The translations under genes were made by a program, and so were the position numbers. Positions 33,959 to 41,812 of a stretch of DNA of 64,000 nucleotides are shown here, in pieces (the stretch's first letter is position 1; the number at the start of each line of letters is the position of its first letter). The stretch is from Cellulomonas sp. NS3 (GTDB taxonomy: Bacteria; Actinomycetota; Actinomycetes; Actinomycetales; Cellulomonadaceae): positions 3,968,001 to 4,032,000 of the forward strand of contig NZ_CP103289.1 of the NCBI RefSeq assembly GCF_024757985.1, written 5' to 3'. Under the pieces are notes generated by a model, which made no database searches, had not been told where the DNA came from, and saw nothing but the letters and a program-made list of their open reading frames with translations.

Positions 33959-35514
33959 GAAGCATCGTGATCGACGACGACGTGATCCGCGAGCTCGCGA
34001 TCGAGCAGGCCGTGTGTGTGCGCCCGGTGATGCGCCGGGTCACCGACCGGGCGACAGGTGAGGTGACGACCGTGCCGATCCGGTGCGGGGTCACCCGGGA
34101 CTCCGTGTGCCCGAGCTGCGCCGCAAAGGCACGCCGGCTGCGGATGACGCAGTGCGCCGAGGGCTGGCACACCGACGCCGAACCGGCCGTACCGGAGCAC
34201 GAGCGCGCCGACGAGCAATCCGTCGGAACGCTCGACGACGAGAGCGCCGAGACCGAGGCGGACGAGCCGCGCCAGACACGGTCGACCCGGCGCCGCGCCG
34301 ACGCCCCGGACCTGCCGACGAGGCCGACCGACCCGCGCACGATCGGACGGGTGTTCACCACGCCGGACGGCAAGACCTACCGGCCGTCAATGTTCGTGAC
34401 GCTAACCCTGCCGTCCTACGGCAAGGTCCGCCCGCACCTGGGCGTCCCCGTGGACCCTGCCCGGTACGACTACCGCCGCGCTGCGCTCGACGCCCTGCAC
34501 TTCCCGAAGCTGCTCGACCGGTGGGTGCAGAACCTGCGCCGGTGCGCCGGCTACCAGTGCCAGTACTTCGGTGCCGTCGAGGCTCAGCGACGCCTCGCCC
34601 CGCACTTCCACGCCGCCATCCGCGGCGCGATCCCCCGGGCGACAGTCCGGGAGGTGACCCGTGCGACGTACCTGCAGCTGTGGTGGCCACCCATGGGCGA
34701 CCCGGTCTACGTCCGCCGCGTACCGATCTGGGCCGACGAGCAGTACCGCGACCCCAACACCGGAGCGGCGCTGCCCACGTGGGACGAGGCGATCGCTGCC
34801 CTCGACGACGACCCGGACGCACGGCCTGCGCACGTGATGCGCCTCGGGCAGCAGGTCGACGTCAAGGGCATCCTCGGCGGCACCCCGGACGCCGACCGCA
34901 CCGTGCGCTACCTGACCAAGTACCTGACGAAGGCGGTCGCCGAGACCTACGCCGACGACCAGGGGGACGACTCGGCGTACGAGGCGCACATCGATCGCCT
35001 GCACGAGCACGTGCGCTGGCTGCCGTGCTCGAAGGAGTGCGCGAACTGGCTCCGCTTCGGCGTGCAGCCTCACGACGCCGGCCCCGGCCTCGTCCCGGGG
35101 CAATGCGCGTCCAAAGCGCACGACCGCGACCACCTCGGCGTCGGCGGGCGACGGGTCCTGGTGTCCAGGCGCTGGTCCGGCAAGACCCTCACGGAGCACA
35201 AGGCGGACCGTGCCGCGGTGGTGCGCGCCGCGCTGGAGGCCGCCGGCATCGAGCCGCCCGCGGCGAACCGGATGGCCGCCGAGACGCTGCACCAGGATGG
35301 CCGCCCGCGGTTCGTCTGGGACGACGTTCCGCTGTCCCAGTACGACTACGGCCGCGTCGTCATGGCCACCGTCATCGAGGCGCGCCGATGGCGAGCGCAG
35401 TACGACCGCGCCAAGGAACTCCTGGCGGGCACCGATCCGCCTGTGGACAACGATTCGGCAACCGCGAGCGTGCGGGCCCGCAGCATGCGACCCGCGCTGA
35501 CTGAAGGGATCTGA
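33955..35514 (+). CDS. RepSA-type replication initiator with HUH motif
   Basis: 519 aa. An N-terminal zinc-like CPSCAAKARRLR motif is followed by a variable acidic linker (about 75-125). The rolling-circle initiator core has His217-Phe-His219 (LAPHFHAAIRG) and a tyrosine/lysine-rich motif (VRYLTKYLTKAVAETY). This is the layout of RepSA/RepAM initiators of actinomycete integrative plasmids, which nick the origin and allow replication after excision. With no separate relaxase visible it could also supply the transfer nick. ATGA overlap with whiB. Confidence 0.85.
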   Translation: MRSIVIDDDVIRELAIEQAVCVRPVMRRVTDRATGEVTTVPIRCGVTRDSVCPSCAAKARRLRMTQCAEGWHTDAEPAVPEHERADEQSVGTLDDESAETEADEPRQTRSTRRRADAPDLPTRPTDPRTIGRVFTTPDGKTYRPSMFVTLTLPSYGKVRPHLGVPVDPARYDYRRAALDALHFPKLLDRWVQNLRRCAGYQCQYFGAVEAQRRLAPHFHAAIRGAIPRATVREVTRATYLQLWWPPMGDPVYVRRVPIWADEQYRDPNTGAALPTWDEAIAALDDDPDARPAHVMRLGQQVDVKGILGGTPDADRTVRYLTKYLTKAVAETYADDQGDDSAYEAHIDRLHEHVRWLPCSKECANWLRFGVQPHDAGPGLVPGQCASKAHDRDHLGVGGRRVLVSRRWSGKTLTEHKADRAAVVRAALEAAGIEPPAANRMAAETLHQDGRPRFVWDDVPLSQYDYGRVVMATVIEARRWRAQYDRAKELLAGTDPPVDNDSATASVRARSMRPALTEGI

Positions 35515-35516
35515 CG

Positions 35517-35729
35517 ATGAGCGCACGAACGAAGTCCGCCGCGGTCCGGACGGAGCTGCCGGTGATGCTGACGAGCTACGAGGTGGCCCGGGTGCTGCAG
35601 GTGTCGCCGTCGACGCTGTGCCGCTGGCGGCAGACCGGCCAGGGGCCGCGGGTCACGTGGCTGACGCCGAACTGCCCGCGGTACGCCAAGGACGACGTCG
35701 ACGCGTGGCTGGCGAGGATGGCGGCATGA
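35517..35729 (+). CDS. xis: excisionase (Xis), MerR-type helix-turn-helix
   Basis: 70 aa. A single winged helix domain (YEVARVLQVSPSTLCRWRQTGQGPR ... YAKDDVDAWLARM) is typical of HTH_17/excisionase proteins. It follows rep by 2 bp and its stop overlaps the integrase ATG. It should bend attachment-site DNA and favour excision. Confidence 0.88.
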   Translation: MSARTKSAAVRTELPVMLTSYEVARVLQVSPSTLCRWRQTGQGPRVTWLTPNCPRYAKDDVDAWLARMAA

Positions 35730-36817
35730 GCGTCGTGAAGCTCCCGAACGGCCGGTGGCGAGCCAAACTCAAGAGCGGCCGGGTCGACGTCGCGAGCAAG
35801 GCCTTCGACACCCGGCGCGAGGCCCTGGCCTGGCTCGCGCGAGAGCGGGCTGCACTGGCCGGTGGGGTGGACCCGCGAGCTGGTCGAGAGCGTGTGCGGG
35901 CCCTTGTGATCCGGTGGTTGCAGATCCGTCGGACGACAGTGGCCGGCAAGACCTACCGCTCGGATCAGGACCTCCTGCGGCTGATGCCGACGAGCATGCT
36001 GGCGCTGCAGGTGGGATCGGTGTCGGGGCGCGAGGTCGCCCGCTCTTACGAGGCTCTGCTGGCCCGCGGACTGGCCGAAGGCACGGTGCGCCGGTACCGG
36101 GCGAGCCTGTCGTCGTTCTTCGCGTGGTGCGTGCGCGAGAAGATGATCGCGGCCAACCCTGTGACCGAGGTCCGGGTCCCCCGCCAGTCGCACGTCGTCG
36201 AGGAGATGGACCCGTTCACGGAGTCGATGCTCGAGGACGCGCACGCGGCATGGGCGGGGGCATCCCCGCAGGTCGCGGACATCCTCCTCGTGCTGGCCTG
36301 GACCGGGCTGCGGTGGGGCGAGGCGCGAGCGATGCGCGTCGAGGACGTCATGCAGGTGCCGACACCCGGTCTGATGGTGCGTCGGTCGCAGCCGGAGGGC
36401 CAGGCGGTCAAGGCAACGAAGGGTCGCGCCTCACGCCGGGTACCGCTCGCGAACCGCGTTCTGCCGATCGTGCTGCGGCTGGCAGCGGACAAGGCGTCGA
36501 GCGACCTGCTGTTCACCACGGCGAACGGAGGGCAGCTGCATCGCACAGCAGCGGTGCGGTCGGTGCGGTGGGCCGAGACGAGCCGAGGGCGCCGCGTGCA
36601 CGACCTCCGCCACACTGCCGCGTGCCTGTGGCTCGCCCGCGGTGTCGACCCCGGAACCGTGCAGGCGTGGATGGGTCACGAGTCGATCGCGACCACGAAC
36701 CGCTACCTGCACTTCCTCGGGACCGGGGCCGATCTGGTGGGTCTGGACAGGCTGAATACCGACCTGGGGGGCACCAGGGGGGCACGACGGGACACGTCAG
36801 GGGGGTGGGAACGATGA
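35726..36817 (+). CDS. int: tyrosine recombinase (integrase) of the element
   Basis: 363 aa. An N-terminal arm-binding domain (about 1-55) and a core-binding SAM-like domain (about 60-155) precede a catalytic domain with Arg196 (TGLRWGE), His292-x2-Arg295 (HDLRH), His318 (MGHES) and the nucleophile Tyr327 (NRYLHF). ATG 35726 overlaps the xis stop; the longer frame from 35618 is spurious. The 3' end contains the right arm-type repeats, and the stop is followed at once by the hairpin and attR. Self-regulation through this overlap is possible. Confidence 0.94.
   Translation: MSVVKLPNGRWRAKLKSGRVDVASKAFDTRREALAWLARERAALAGGVDPRAGRERVRALVIRWLQIRRTTVAGKTYRSDQDLLRLMPTSMLALQVGSVSGREVARSYEALLARGLAEGTVRRYRASLSSFFAWCVREKMIAANPVTEVRVPRQSHVVEEMDPFTESMLEDAHAAWAGASPQVADILLVLAWTGLRWGEARAMRVEDVMQVPTPGLMVRRSQPEGQAVKATKGRASRRVPLANRVLPIVLRLAADKASSDLLFTTANGGQLHRTAAVRSVRWAETSRGRRVHDLRHTAACLWLARGVDPGTVQAWMGHESIATTNRYLHFLGTGADLVGLDRLNTDLGGTRGARRDTSGGWER
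36766..36786 (+). repeat. putative integrase arm-type site, right end
   Basis: Two adjacent GGGGGGCAC units inside the 3' end of int, about 20 bp before the att repeat and matching 11246-11266. A further G-run at 36800-36805 may be a degenerate third unit. Confidence 0.5.
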
Positions 36818-36861
36818 AACCCCGCCGGACCGTCAGCGTTTCCGCTGGTCCGACGGGGTTC
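36817..36861. terminator. bidirectional hairpin after int and tRNA-Thr
   Basis: Arms AACCCCGCCGGACC (36818-36831) and GGTCCGACGGGGTT (36847-36860) with an inner CAGCG/CGCTG stem. It starts directly after the int stop and lies just downstream of the minus-strand tRNA, so it can terminate both. The element carries it as part of its att region. Confidence 0.75.
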
Positions 36862-36866
36862 CGTCC

Positions 36867-36910
36867 GGAGCCGCCTAACAGAATCGAACTGTTGACCTTC
36901 TCATTACGAG
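36867..36910. other. attR: 44-bp repeat restoring the tRNA 3' half
   Basis: Identical to 11119-11162. The repeat covers the tRNA from the anticodon loop to the 3' end, so the integrated element rebuilds a functional gene with the chromosomal 5' half (36911-36941). Confidence 0.92.
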
Positions 36911-36941
36911 TGAGACGCTCTACCGACTGAGCTAAGGCGGC
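36869..36941 (-). tRNA. thrT: tRNA-Thr (anticodon CGT)
   Basis: 73 nt on the minus strand. The acceptor stem GCCGCCT pairs with AGGCGGC and the discriminator is T. The D-arm is GCTC/GAGC. The anticodon stem TCTCA/TGAGA holds the loop CTCGTAA, giving anticodon CGT for ACG codons. The T-arm is AACAG-TTCGATT-CTGTT. CCA is not encoded. The 3' half is supplied by the integrated element. Confidence 0.95.
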
Positions 36942-37092
36942 ACTGCTGGTTGCTGCTGTGGTGCACGCGTCGCGCGGACGAGCCGAGCGGGCTGCGCCAC
37001 TCTACCTGGCGTCCGGCCCAGGTTTCAAAACCAGCTCCCGCCGACCCCGTCGTCGCAGGCCAGCGCCGCACCGAGCCCAGGGCCGCGCACCG

Positions 37093-38709
37093 TCAGCAGC
37101 GCGTCCCGTCCTCGGGCACGGTGCCCTCGAGCAGGTACGCGTCGACCGCCCCGGAGATGCACTCGTTGGACCGCCCGTACGCGGTGTGCCCCTCGCCCTC
37201 GAACGTCAGGAGCACCGCGGAGGACAGCACGTCGGACAGCGACTCGGCCCAGACGTACGGCGTCGCGGGGTCGTTCGTCGTGCCGATCACGACGATCGGC
37301 GCGGCGCCCTCGGCCGTGTACGAGTCGAGCCCGCCGGCCTCGGGGACCGGCCAGCGCGCGCACACGACGCCGCCGTACCCGAAGAACCGCCCGATCGTCG
37401 GCGCGACGTCGACCATCCGCTCGGCCGACGCCCGCATCTCGTCGGGGTCGGTCGTCGCCCGGTCGTCCGCGCAGCCGATCGCCCAGAACGCCTCGGTCGT
37501 GTTGCTCCCGTACGTGCCGTCGGGGTCGCGGTCGTAGTACAGGTCCGCGAACTGCAGGAGCCGTGAGCCGTCGCGCTGCTGGATGGCGCCGGTGAGGCCC
37601 TCGGTCAGGTAGGGCCACAGCGTGTTGGCGTAGAGCGTCTGCGCGATGCCCGCGAACGCGAGGCTGGCCGTGAGCGGCCGCTCGGGGTCGGTCGTCTCGA
37701 GCGGGTTGCGGCGCGCGTCCTCGAGCAGGTCGGCGACGGCGGCCAGCCCTTCGTCGACCGTGCCCTCGAGCGGGCAGTCGCGGCCGGCCTGGCAGTCGGT
37801 CACGTACGCGCGCAGGGCCGACTCGAAGCCGGCCGCCTGGCCCGCGGCGATCGCGTCGGAGTCGAGGGTCGGGTCGAGCGCACCGTCGAGCACGAGCCGG
37901 CCGACGCGCTCCGGGAACAGCGAGGCGTACGTCGCACCGAGCGCCGTGCCGTAGGAGAAGCCGAGGTAGTGGAGCTGCTGGTCGCCGAGCACCGCGCGCA
38001 GGACGTCGAGGTCGCGCGCCGCGCTCACGGTGTCGATGTGCTCGAGCACCTCGCCGGTGCGCTCGAGGCAGCCGGCGGCGAACTCGCCGTAGCGCGCCTC
38101 GACCTCCTCGAGTCCCTCGGCCGTCGAGTAGTCGGCGTCGAACGCGACGAGCTCGTCCATCTCGGGGCCGTCGACGCACTCGACCGGGTGCGACGTGCCG
38201 ACGCCGCGCGGGTCGAAGCCGACGAGGTCGTAGCGCTCCTTGACCCCCGTCCCCATGCGCTGGAGCACGACGGTCTCGAGCGCCTCGGTGCCCGACGCCC
38301 CCGGGCCGCCCGGGTTGGTCAGCAGCGAGCCAATCCGGTCGTCCCCGGTCGTGCGCGACCGGTTCACGGCGAGCTCGATCGAACCGCCGCCGGGCTCCTC
38401 CCAGTCGATGGGCACCACGACGGTCGTGCACTCGAGGTCGCCGCACGCGGTCCACTCGGGCTGCTGCTCGTAGAACTCGGCGAGCTCGGGGGCGACGCCC
38501 TCGCCGGACGACGCCGGGGCGCTCGGGTCGACGGTGACCTGGTTCTTGGGGCTCGAGCAGCCGGCGACCACGAGCGCGCCCACGACCAGCAGCCCGGCGG
38601 CGCGCAGCAGCGGGCGGCCGGAGCGCGAGGCGTGGCGCAGCGGGGCGGGCGTCACCGCGGCCAGGGGCTGCTCGGCGGCACGGCGGACGTCACGTGGGGC
38701 GAGGGGCAC
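37093..38709 (-). CDS. lipoprotein alpha/beta hydrolase, tripeptidyl aminopeptidase (TAP) family
   Basis: 538 aa. An N-terminal hydrophobic segment ends in the lipobox VVAG-Cys51, so it is probably anchored outside the membrane. Catalytic features are the oxyanion-type GGPGASG near 134, nucleophile Ser252 in GFSYGT, a C-terminal acid in TNDPATPY and His in EGEGHTAYG followed by the TAP C-terminal cysteine-containing helix (SNECISGAVDAYL). It releases N-terminal tripeptides or similar groups. GTG start 38709 gives a long pre-signal, so a later start is possible. Confidence 0.85.
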   Translation of the reverse strand: MPLAPRDVRRAAEQPLAAVTPAPLRHASRSGRPLLRAAGLLVVGALVVAGCSSPKNQVTVDPSAPASSGEGVAPELAEFYEQQPEWTACGDLECTTVVVPIDWEEPGGGSIELAVNRSRTTGDDRIGSLLTNPGGPGASGTEALETVVLQRMGTGVKERYDLVGFDPRGVGTSHPVECVDGPEMDELVAFDADYSTAEGLEEVEARYGEFAAGCLERTGEVLEHIDTVSAARDLDVLRAVLGDQQLHYLGFSYGTALGATYASLFPERVGRLVLDGALDPTLDSDAIAAGQAAGFESALRAYVTDCQAGRDCPLEGTVDEGLAAVADLLEDARRNPLETTDPERPLTASLAFAGIAQTLYANTLWPYLTEGLTGAIQQRDGSRLLQFADLYYDRDPDGTYGSNTTEAFWAIGCADDRATTDPDEMRASAERMVDVAPTIGRFFGYGGVVCARWPVPEAGGLDSYTAEGAAPIVVIGTTNDPATPYVWAESLSDVLSSAVLLTFEGEGHTAYGRSNECISGAVDAYLLEGTVPEDGTRC

Positions 38710-38788
38710 CGCCCCAGCCTAAGCGGGATGCGGCGGCGGTCTCGTCGCCCGTTCGGCGCAGCACGCTCCCCGCGGGGTCTCCGAGGGC

Positions 38789-39925
38789 TCAGCCCTGCGG
38801 ACGCAACGCGATCGCCATCGCCTCGACCGCGAGCAGCGGCGCGACGTTCCCGGCGAGCCGCGTCCGGGCCACCCCGACGGCGTCCATCCGGCGCAGCGTC
38901 TGCTCGGGCGAGCTGCTCTCGGCGAGCGTCCGCACGGTCTCCTCGTGCTCGACGTTGACGAGCTCGACGCCCGCGCCCAGCTGGATCACGAGCACGTCGC
39001 GGTAGAGCGACAGCAGGTCGACCATCGCGCGGTCGAGCACGTCGCGCTGCGCCCGCGTCGCGCGGCGCTTCTGGTCCTCGTCGAGCTGACGGACCTGGGC
39101 CCGCAGCGCCGGGGGGATCGTCGCCGCCCCCTCCGCGCCGAGCGAGCGCAGCAGCGCCGAGCGTTCGCTCGCGTCGCGCTCCTCGGTCGCGGCCTTCGCG
39201 TCCGCCTGCGCGGTCTCGACGAGCTCGCCGGCGGCCAGCACGGCGTCCCCGACCCCACGCACGCGCGGCGCGAGCGAGAGCACCTTGGCCCGGCGGGCCC
39301 GCGCCTCGGGGTCGCGTGCGAGCCGGCGGGCGATGCCGATGTGGCTCTGCGCCGCCCGGGCGGCGACGGCCGCGACGTGCGGGTCAACGCCGTCGCGGCG
39401 GACCAGCAGCTCGGCGACCGCGTCGACCGGCGGGACGCGCAGCGGGACCGAGCGGCTGCGCGAGCGCAGCGTCACGAGCACGTCTTGCGGGCTCGGCGCG
39501 CACAGCAGCCACACCGTGCGCGGCGGCGGCTCCTCGATGGCCTTGAGCAGCACGTTGCCGCTCGTCTCGTTGAGCCGGTCCGCGTCCTCGACGACGATGA
39601 CCCGCCAGCGCCCCTCCGACGGCGACCGCTGCGCGAGCTCGACGAGCGGCCGCGCGGTGTCGACGCGGATGAAGACGCCCTCGGTCGCGACGAGCGTCAC
39701 GTCCGGGTGCGTGCCGTGCAGGACCGTCGTGCACGCGTGGCAGTGCCCGCAGCCGCCCTCGAGGCACTGCAGCGCCGCCGCGAACGCCCGCGCCGCGTTG
39801 GACCGGCCCGAGCCGGGCGGCCCGGTGAGGAGCCACGCGTGGGTCATGCGGCTCGGGTCGAGTGCCGCGCCACGCAGCTCGGCGACGGCGGGCTCCTGCC
39901 CGACGACGTCGTCCCAGACGCTCAT
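38789..39925 (-). CDS. holB: DNA polymerase III subunit delta'
   Basis: 378 aa. A clamp-loader AAA+ domain has P-loop GPPGSGRSN (Arg instead of the usual Lys), four-cysteine zinc module (Cys54, 59, 62, 65) and sensor-like VVEDADRLNETSGNVLLKAIEEPP. It forms the clamp loader with delta and tau. Its ATG overlaps the tmk stop (ATGA), a common actinobacterial pairing. Confidence 0.93.
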   Translation of the reverse strand: MSVWDDVVGQEPAVAELRGAALDPSRMTHAWLLTGPPGSGRSNAARAFAAALQCLEGGCGHCHACTTVLHGTHPDVTLVATEGVFIRVDTARPLVELAQRSPSEGRWRVIVVEDADRLNETSGNVLLKAIEEPPPRTVWLLCAPSPQDVLVTLRSRSRSVPLRVPPVDAVAELLVRRDGVDPHVAAVAARAAQSHIGIARRLARDPEARARRAKVLSLAPRVRGVGDAVLAAGELVETAQADAKAATEERDASERSALLRSLGAEGAATIPPALRAQVRQLDEDQKRRATRAQRDVLDRAMVDLLSLYRDVLVIQLGAGVELVNVEHEETVRTLAESSSPEQTLRRMDAVGVARTRLAGNVAPLLAVEAMAIALRPQG

Positions 39926-40782
39926 GCGGCACCGGCCCCGGAGGTGGCACCCGGGACGATGTCGTCCCCGGCGGCAGCGCCCGCCGTTCCCGGCCCCGGC
40001 CCCGGCCCCGGCCCCGGCTCAGCAGGTCTGCCGCCCGCCGCACGCACCGGCGTCCGGCCGCCGGGAGCGAGGTCGTCCCCGAACCCGCCCGCTTCGGCGA
40101 CGCGCGCCAGCACGCGGGCCGCGAGCTCGTCGACCGGCAGGGTCGCGTCGAGCACGAGCCAGCGTCCGGGGTCCCGCTCGGCGCGCGCCAGGAACGCCGC
40201 GCGCGTGCGGCGGTGGAAGTCGTCGCCGGCCCGCTCGAGCCGGTCGGGGGTGCCGGTGAGCCGGGTGCGGCCGACGTCCGGGTCGAGGTCGAGCAGCACC
40301 GTCACGGCCGGGAGCAGCCCGCCGGTCGCCCACAGCGAGATGCGCTCGACCTCGTCGGCGCCGAGGTCCCGCCCCGAGCCCTGGTAGGCGACCGACGAGT
40401 CGAGGTAGCGGTCGGTGAGGACGACGGCGCCGCGCTCGAGCGCCGGGCGGACGAGCGACGCGACGTGGTGCGCGCGGTCGGCGGCGTAGAGCAGCACCTC
40501 GGCGCGCGGGTCGACGTGGTCGCCGTGCAGCAGCGCCTGGCGCAGCTCGACGCCCAGCGGGGTCCCGCCCGGCTCACGCGTCAGCACGACCTCGCGGCCG
40601 AGCTCCCGGAGCCGGTCCGCGAGCGCGCGCGCCTGCGTCGACTTGCCCGCGCCGTCGCCCCCCTCGAACGAGACGAAGAGCCCGGGGGCGCGGACCGGCG
40701 TCGTCGCATCGTCGCCCCGCGGACCGTCGGCCGGGGTGGGCTGAGCGGCTCGGCTCTCGGGCTGGGCGTCGCTCGCGGTCAC
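39922..40782 (-). CDS. tmk: thymidylate kinase
   Basis: 286 aa from GTG 40782; an in-frame upstream extension to 40857 lacks family character. P-loop FEGGDGAGKSTQ, DR(Y/H) motif TDRYLDSSVAYQG and LID region RTRLTGTPDRLERAGDDF are complete. Both termini are extended: about 35 disordered residues in front, and a C-terminal tail with a (Gly-Pro)n run encoded by a CCCCGG repeat. It phosphorylates dTMP to dTDP. Confidence 0.93.
   Translation of the reverse strand: MTASDAQPESRAAQPTPADGPRGDDATTPVRAPGLFVSFEGGDGAGKSTQARALADRLRELGREVVLTREPGGTPLGVELRQALLHGDHVDPRAEVLLYAADRAHHVASLVRPALERGAVVLTDRYLDSSVAYQGSGRDLGADEVERISLWATGGLLPAVTVLLDLDPDVGRTRLTGTPDRLERAGDDFHRRTRAAFLARAERDPGRWLVLDATLPVDELAARVLARVAEAGGFGDDLAPGGRTPVRAAGGRPAEPGPGPGPGPGTAGAAAGDDIVPGATSGAGAA
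39989..40017. repeat. hexanucleotide microsatellite inside tmk
   Basis: Four to five tandem CCCCGG units coding for a Gly-Pro run in the dispensable C-terminal tail. Copy number could vary without breaking the frame because the unit is 6 bp. Confidence 0.85.
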
Positions 40783-40928
40783 GGCGCCAGGGTAGCCCGC
40801 GGGACCCACGGCCCGACGCCGCGGCGGAGCCACCGCCGCGCACCGTCGAGCGTGCACCGCCGTCGTGCGCGACCCGTGTCGAGCCGCGTCCGGGGATGTG
40901 CCGGTGATCCACCCCGTCAGGGGCAGAC

Positions 40929-40974
40929 CGACGGCCGGCCGCCGCGAGCGCGTGCTCCCGGCGACCGGCCGTCG
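40929..40974 (-). terminator. strong GC hairpin downstream of the TerA-like gene
   Basis: Arms CGACGGCCGG and CCGGCCGTCG with further inner pairing CGCCG/CGGCG, about 17 bp after the stop of the minus-strand TerA-like gene. There is no U-tract, as is common in actinobacteria. Confidence 0.6.
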
Positions 40975-40990
40975 TCGACCGGTGTGCCGG

Positions 40991-41707
40991 CTACTTGCGC
41001 CCGGCCGTCCAGTTCATGCCCCAGCCGTACTGCCGGTCGAGCTCGGCCTGGCTGCCCTGGATGTAGCGGACCTCGCGGTTCACGGACAGTTCGCCGCCCG
41101 TGTTCTCGATCATCGCGATCGCGCACATCGGCGAGCGCGGGTCGTGCTCGTCGAGCCGGACCTCGATCTCGGGGCCCGAGGCCGGGAACAGCGTGACGAC
41201 GCCGTCCGCGGCGGCCCAGTTCGGCACGCCCTGGTAGATGAACGCGAACACGAGGATCCGGCGGATCTCGCTCACGTGCGCGAGGTTGACGAACAGGTTC
41301 TCGCCGCCGGAGTTCGTACCGCTGCGGTCGTCGCCGTCGAGCCACGTGATCGCGTCGCCGCGGCGCGTGTCGCGGAACGCGTTGCCGAGCGCCTGCACGA
41401 CGCCCTTGGACCCGTCGGTGTACTCGTACAGGGCCGCGAGGTCGAGGTCGATCGACCCGCCGCCGCCACCGCCCGTGAGCCGCTTGAGGAACCCGCCGCC
41501 GCCCTGCGGGGCACCGGCGGGGCGCGCGTTCCAGTTGAGGTTGACGCGCAGGATCCCGCTCGCACCGCCGCGCTTGGTCAGCGACACCGACGGCGCCGCC
41601 TTGGTGAGCGTGACCTTGCTCAGCGAGACGGGCGCGGAGCCGCCCGGCGTGCCGCTCTCGGGTGCGGGCTCGGGCGCCCCCGGACGCTTGGTGTAGTCGA
41701 TTCCCAT
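40991..41707 (-). CDS. TerD-superfamily protein, TerA-like
   Basis: 238 aa. After a Pro-rich start come two short KxSLTK-like elements (VSLSKVTLTKAAPSVSLTK), then a TerD-type beta-sandwich (about 60-235) with SIDLDLAALYEYTDGSKG, GDAITWLDGDDRSG (acidic calcium-site-like) and YGWGMNWTAG. The ATG at 41707 has GAGGAGG upstream. Last gene of the minus-strand Ter unit. TerD-fold proteins bind calcium and act in tellurite, phage and stress responses at the inner membrane face. Confidence 0.82.
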   Translation of the reverse strand: MGIDYTKRPGAPEPAPESGTPGGSAPVSLSKVTLTKAAPSVSLTKRGGASGILRVNLNWNARPAGAPQGGGGFLKRLTGGGGGGSIDLDLAALYEYTDGSKGVVQALGNAFRDTRRGDAITWLDGDDRSGTNSGGENLFVNLAHVSEIRRILVFAFIYQGVPNWAAADGVVTLFPASGPEIEVRLDEHDPRSPMCAIAMIENTGGELSVNREVRYIQGSQAELDRQYGWGMNWTAGRK

Positions 41708-41812
41708 GCTGACCTCCTCGGTGTGCCGGCGGACCGGCGGCTGGTCGTGCTGCTCAGGCTCTGCTGGTTCGGGCTCTGCTGCTGCGCGCACCTCGCGGGT
41801 GCCGCGGCCCGC

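Larger units (their letters stand above)
11163..36910. mobile_element. integrated AICE-type element (about 25.7 kb) in tRNA-Thr
   Basis: Bounded by attL (11119-11162) and attR (36867-36910), with a tyrosine integrase next to attR. Contents in order are a conjugation module (11475-18911), a defence-like cargo island (20106-29577), an HD/NUDIX/XRE regulatory unit (29909-31678), and a replication-excision-integration core (31818-36817). The combination of Pra-like, FtsK-like, RepSA-like, Xis and Int genes defines actinomycete integrative and conjugative elements. The additional VirB4-based module is unusual for that class. Parts of the cargo have visibly lower GC than the chromosome. Confidence 0.92.
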
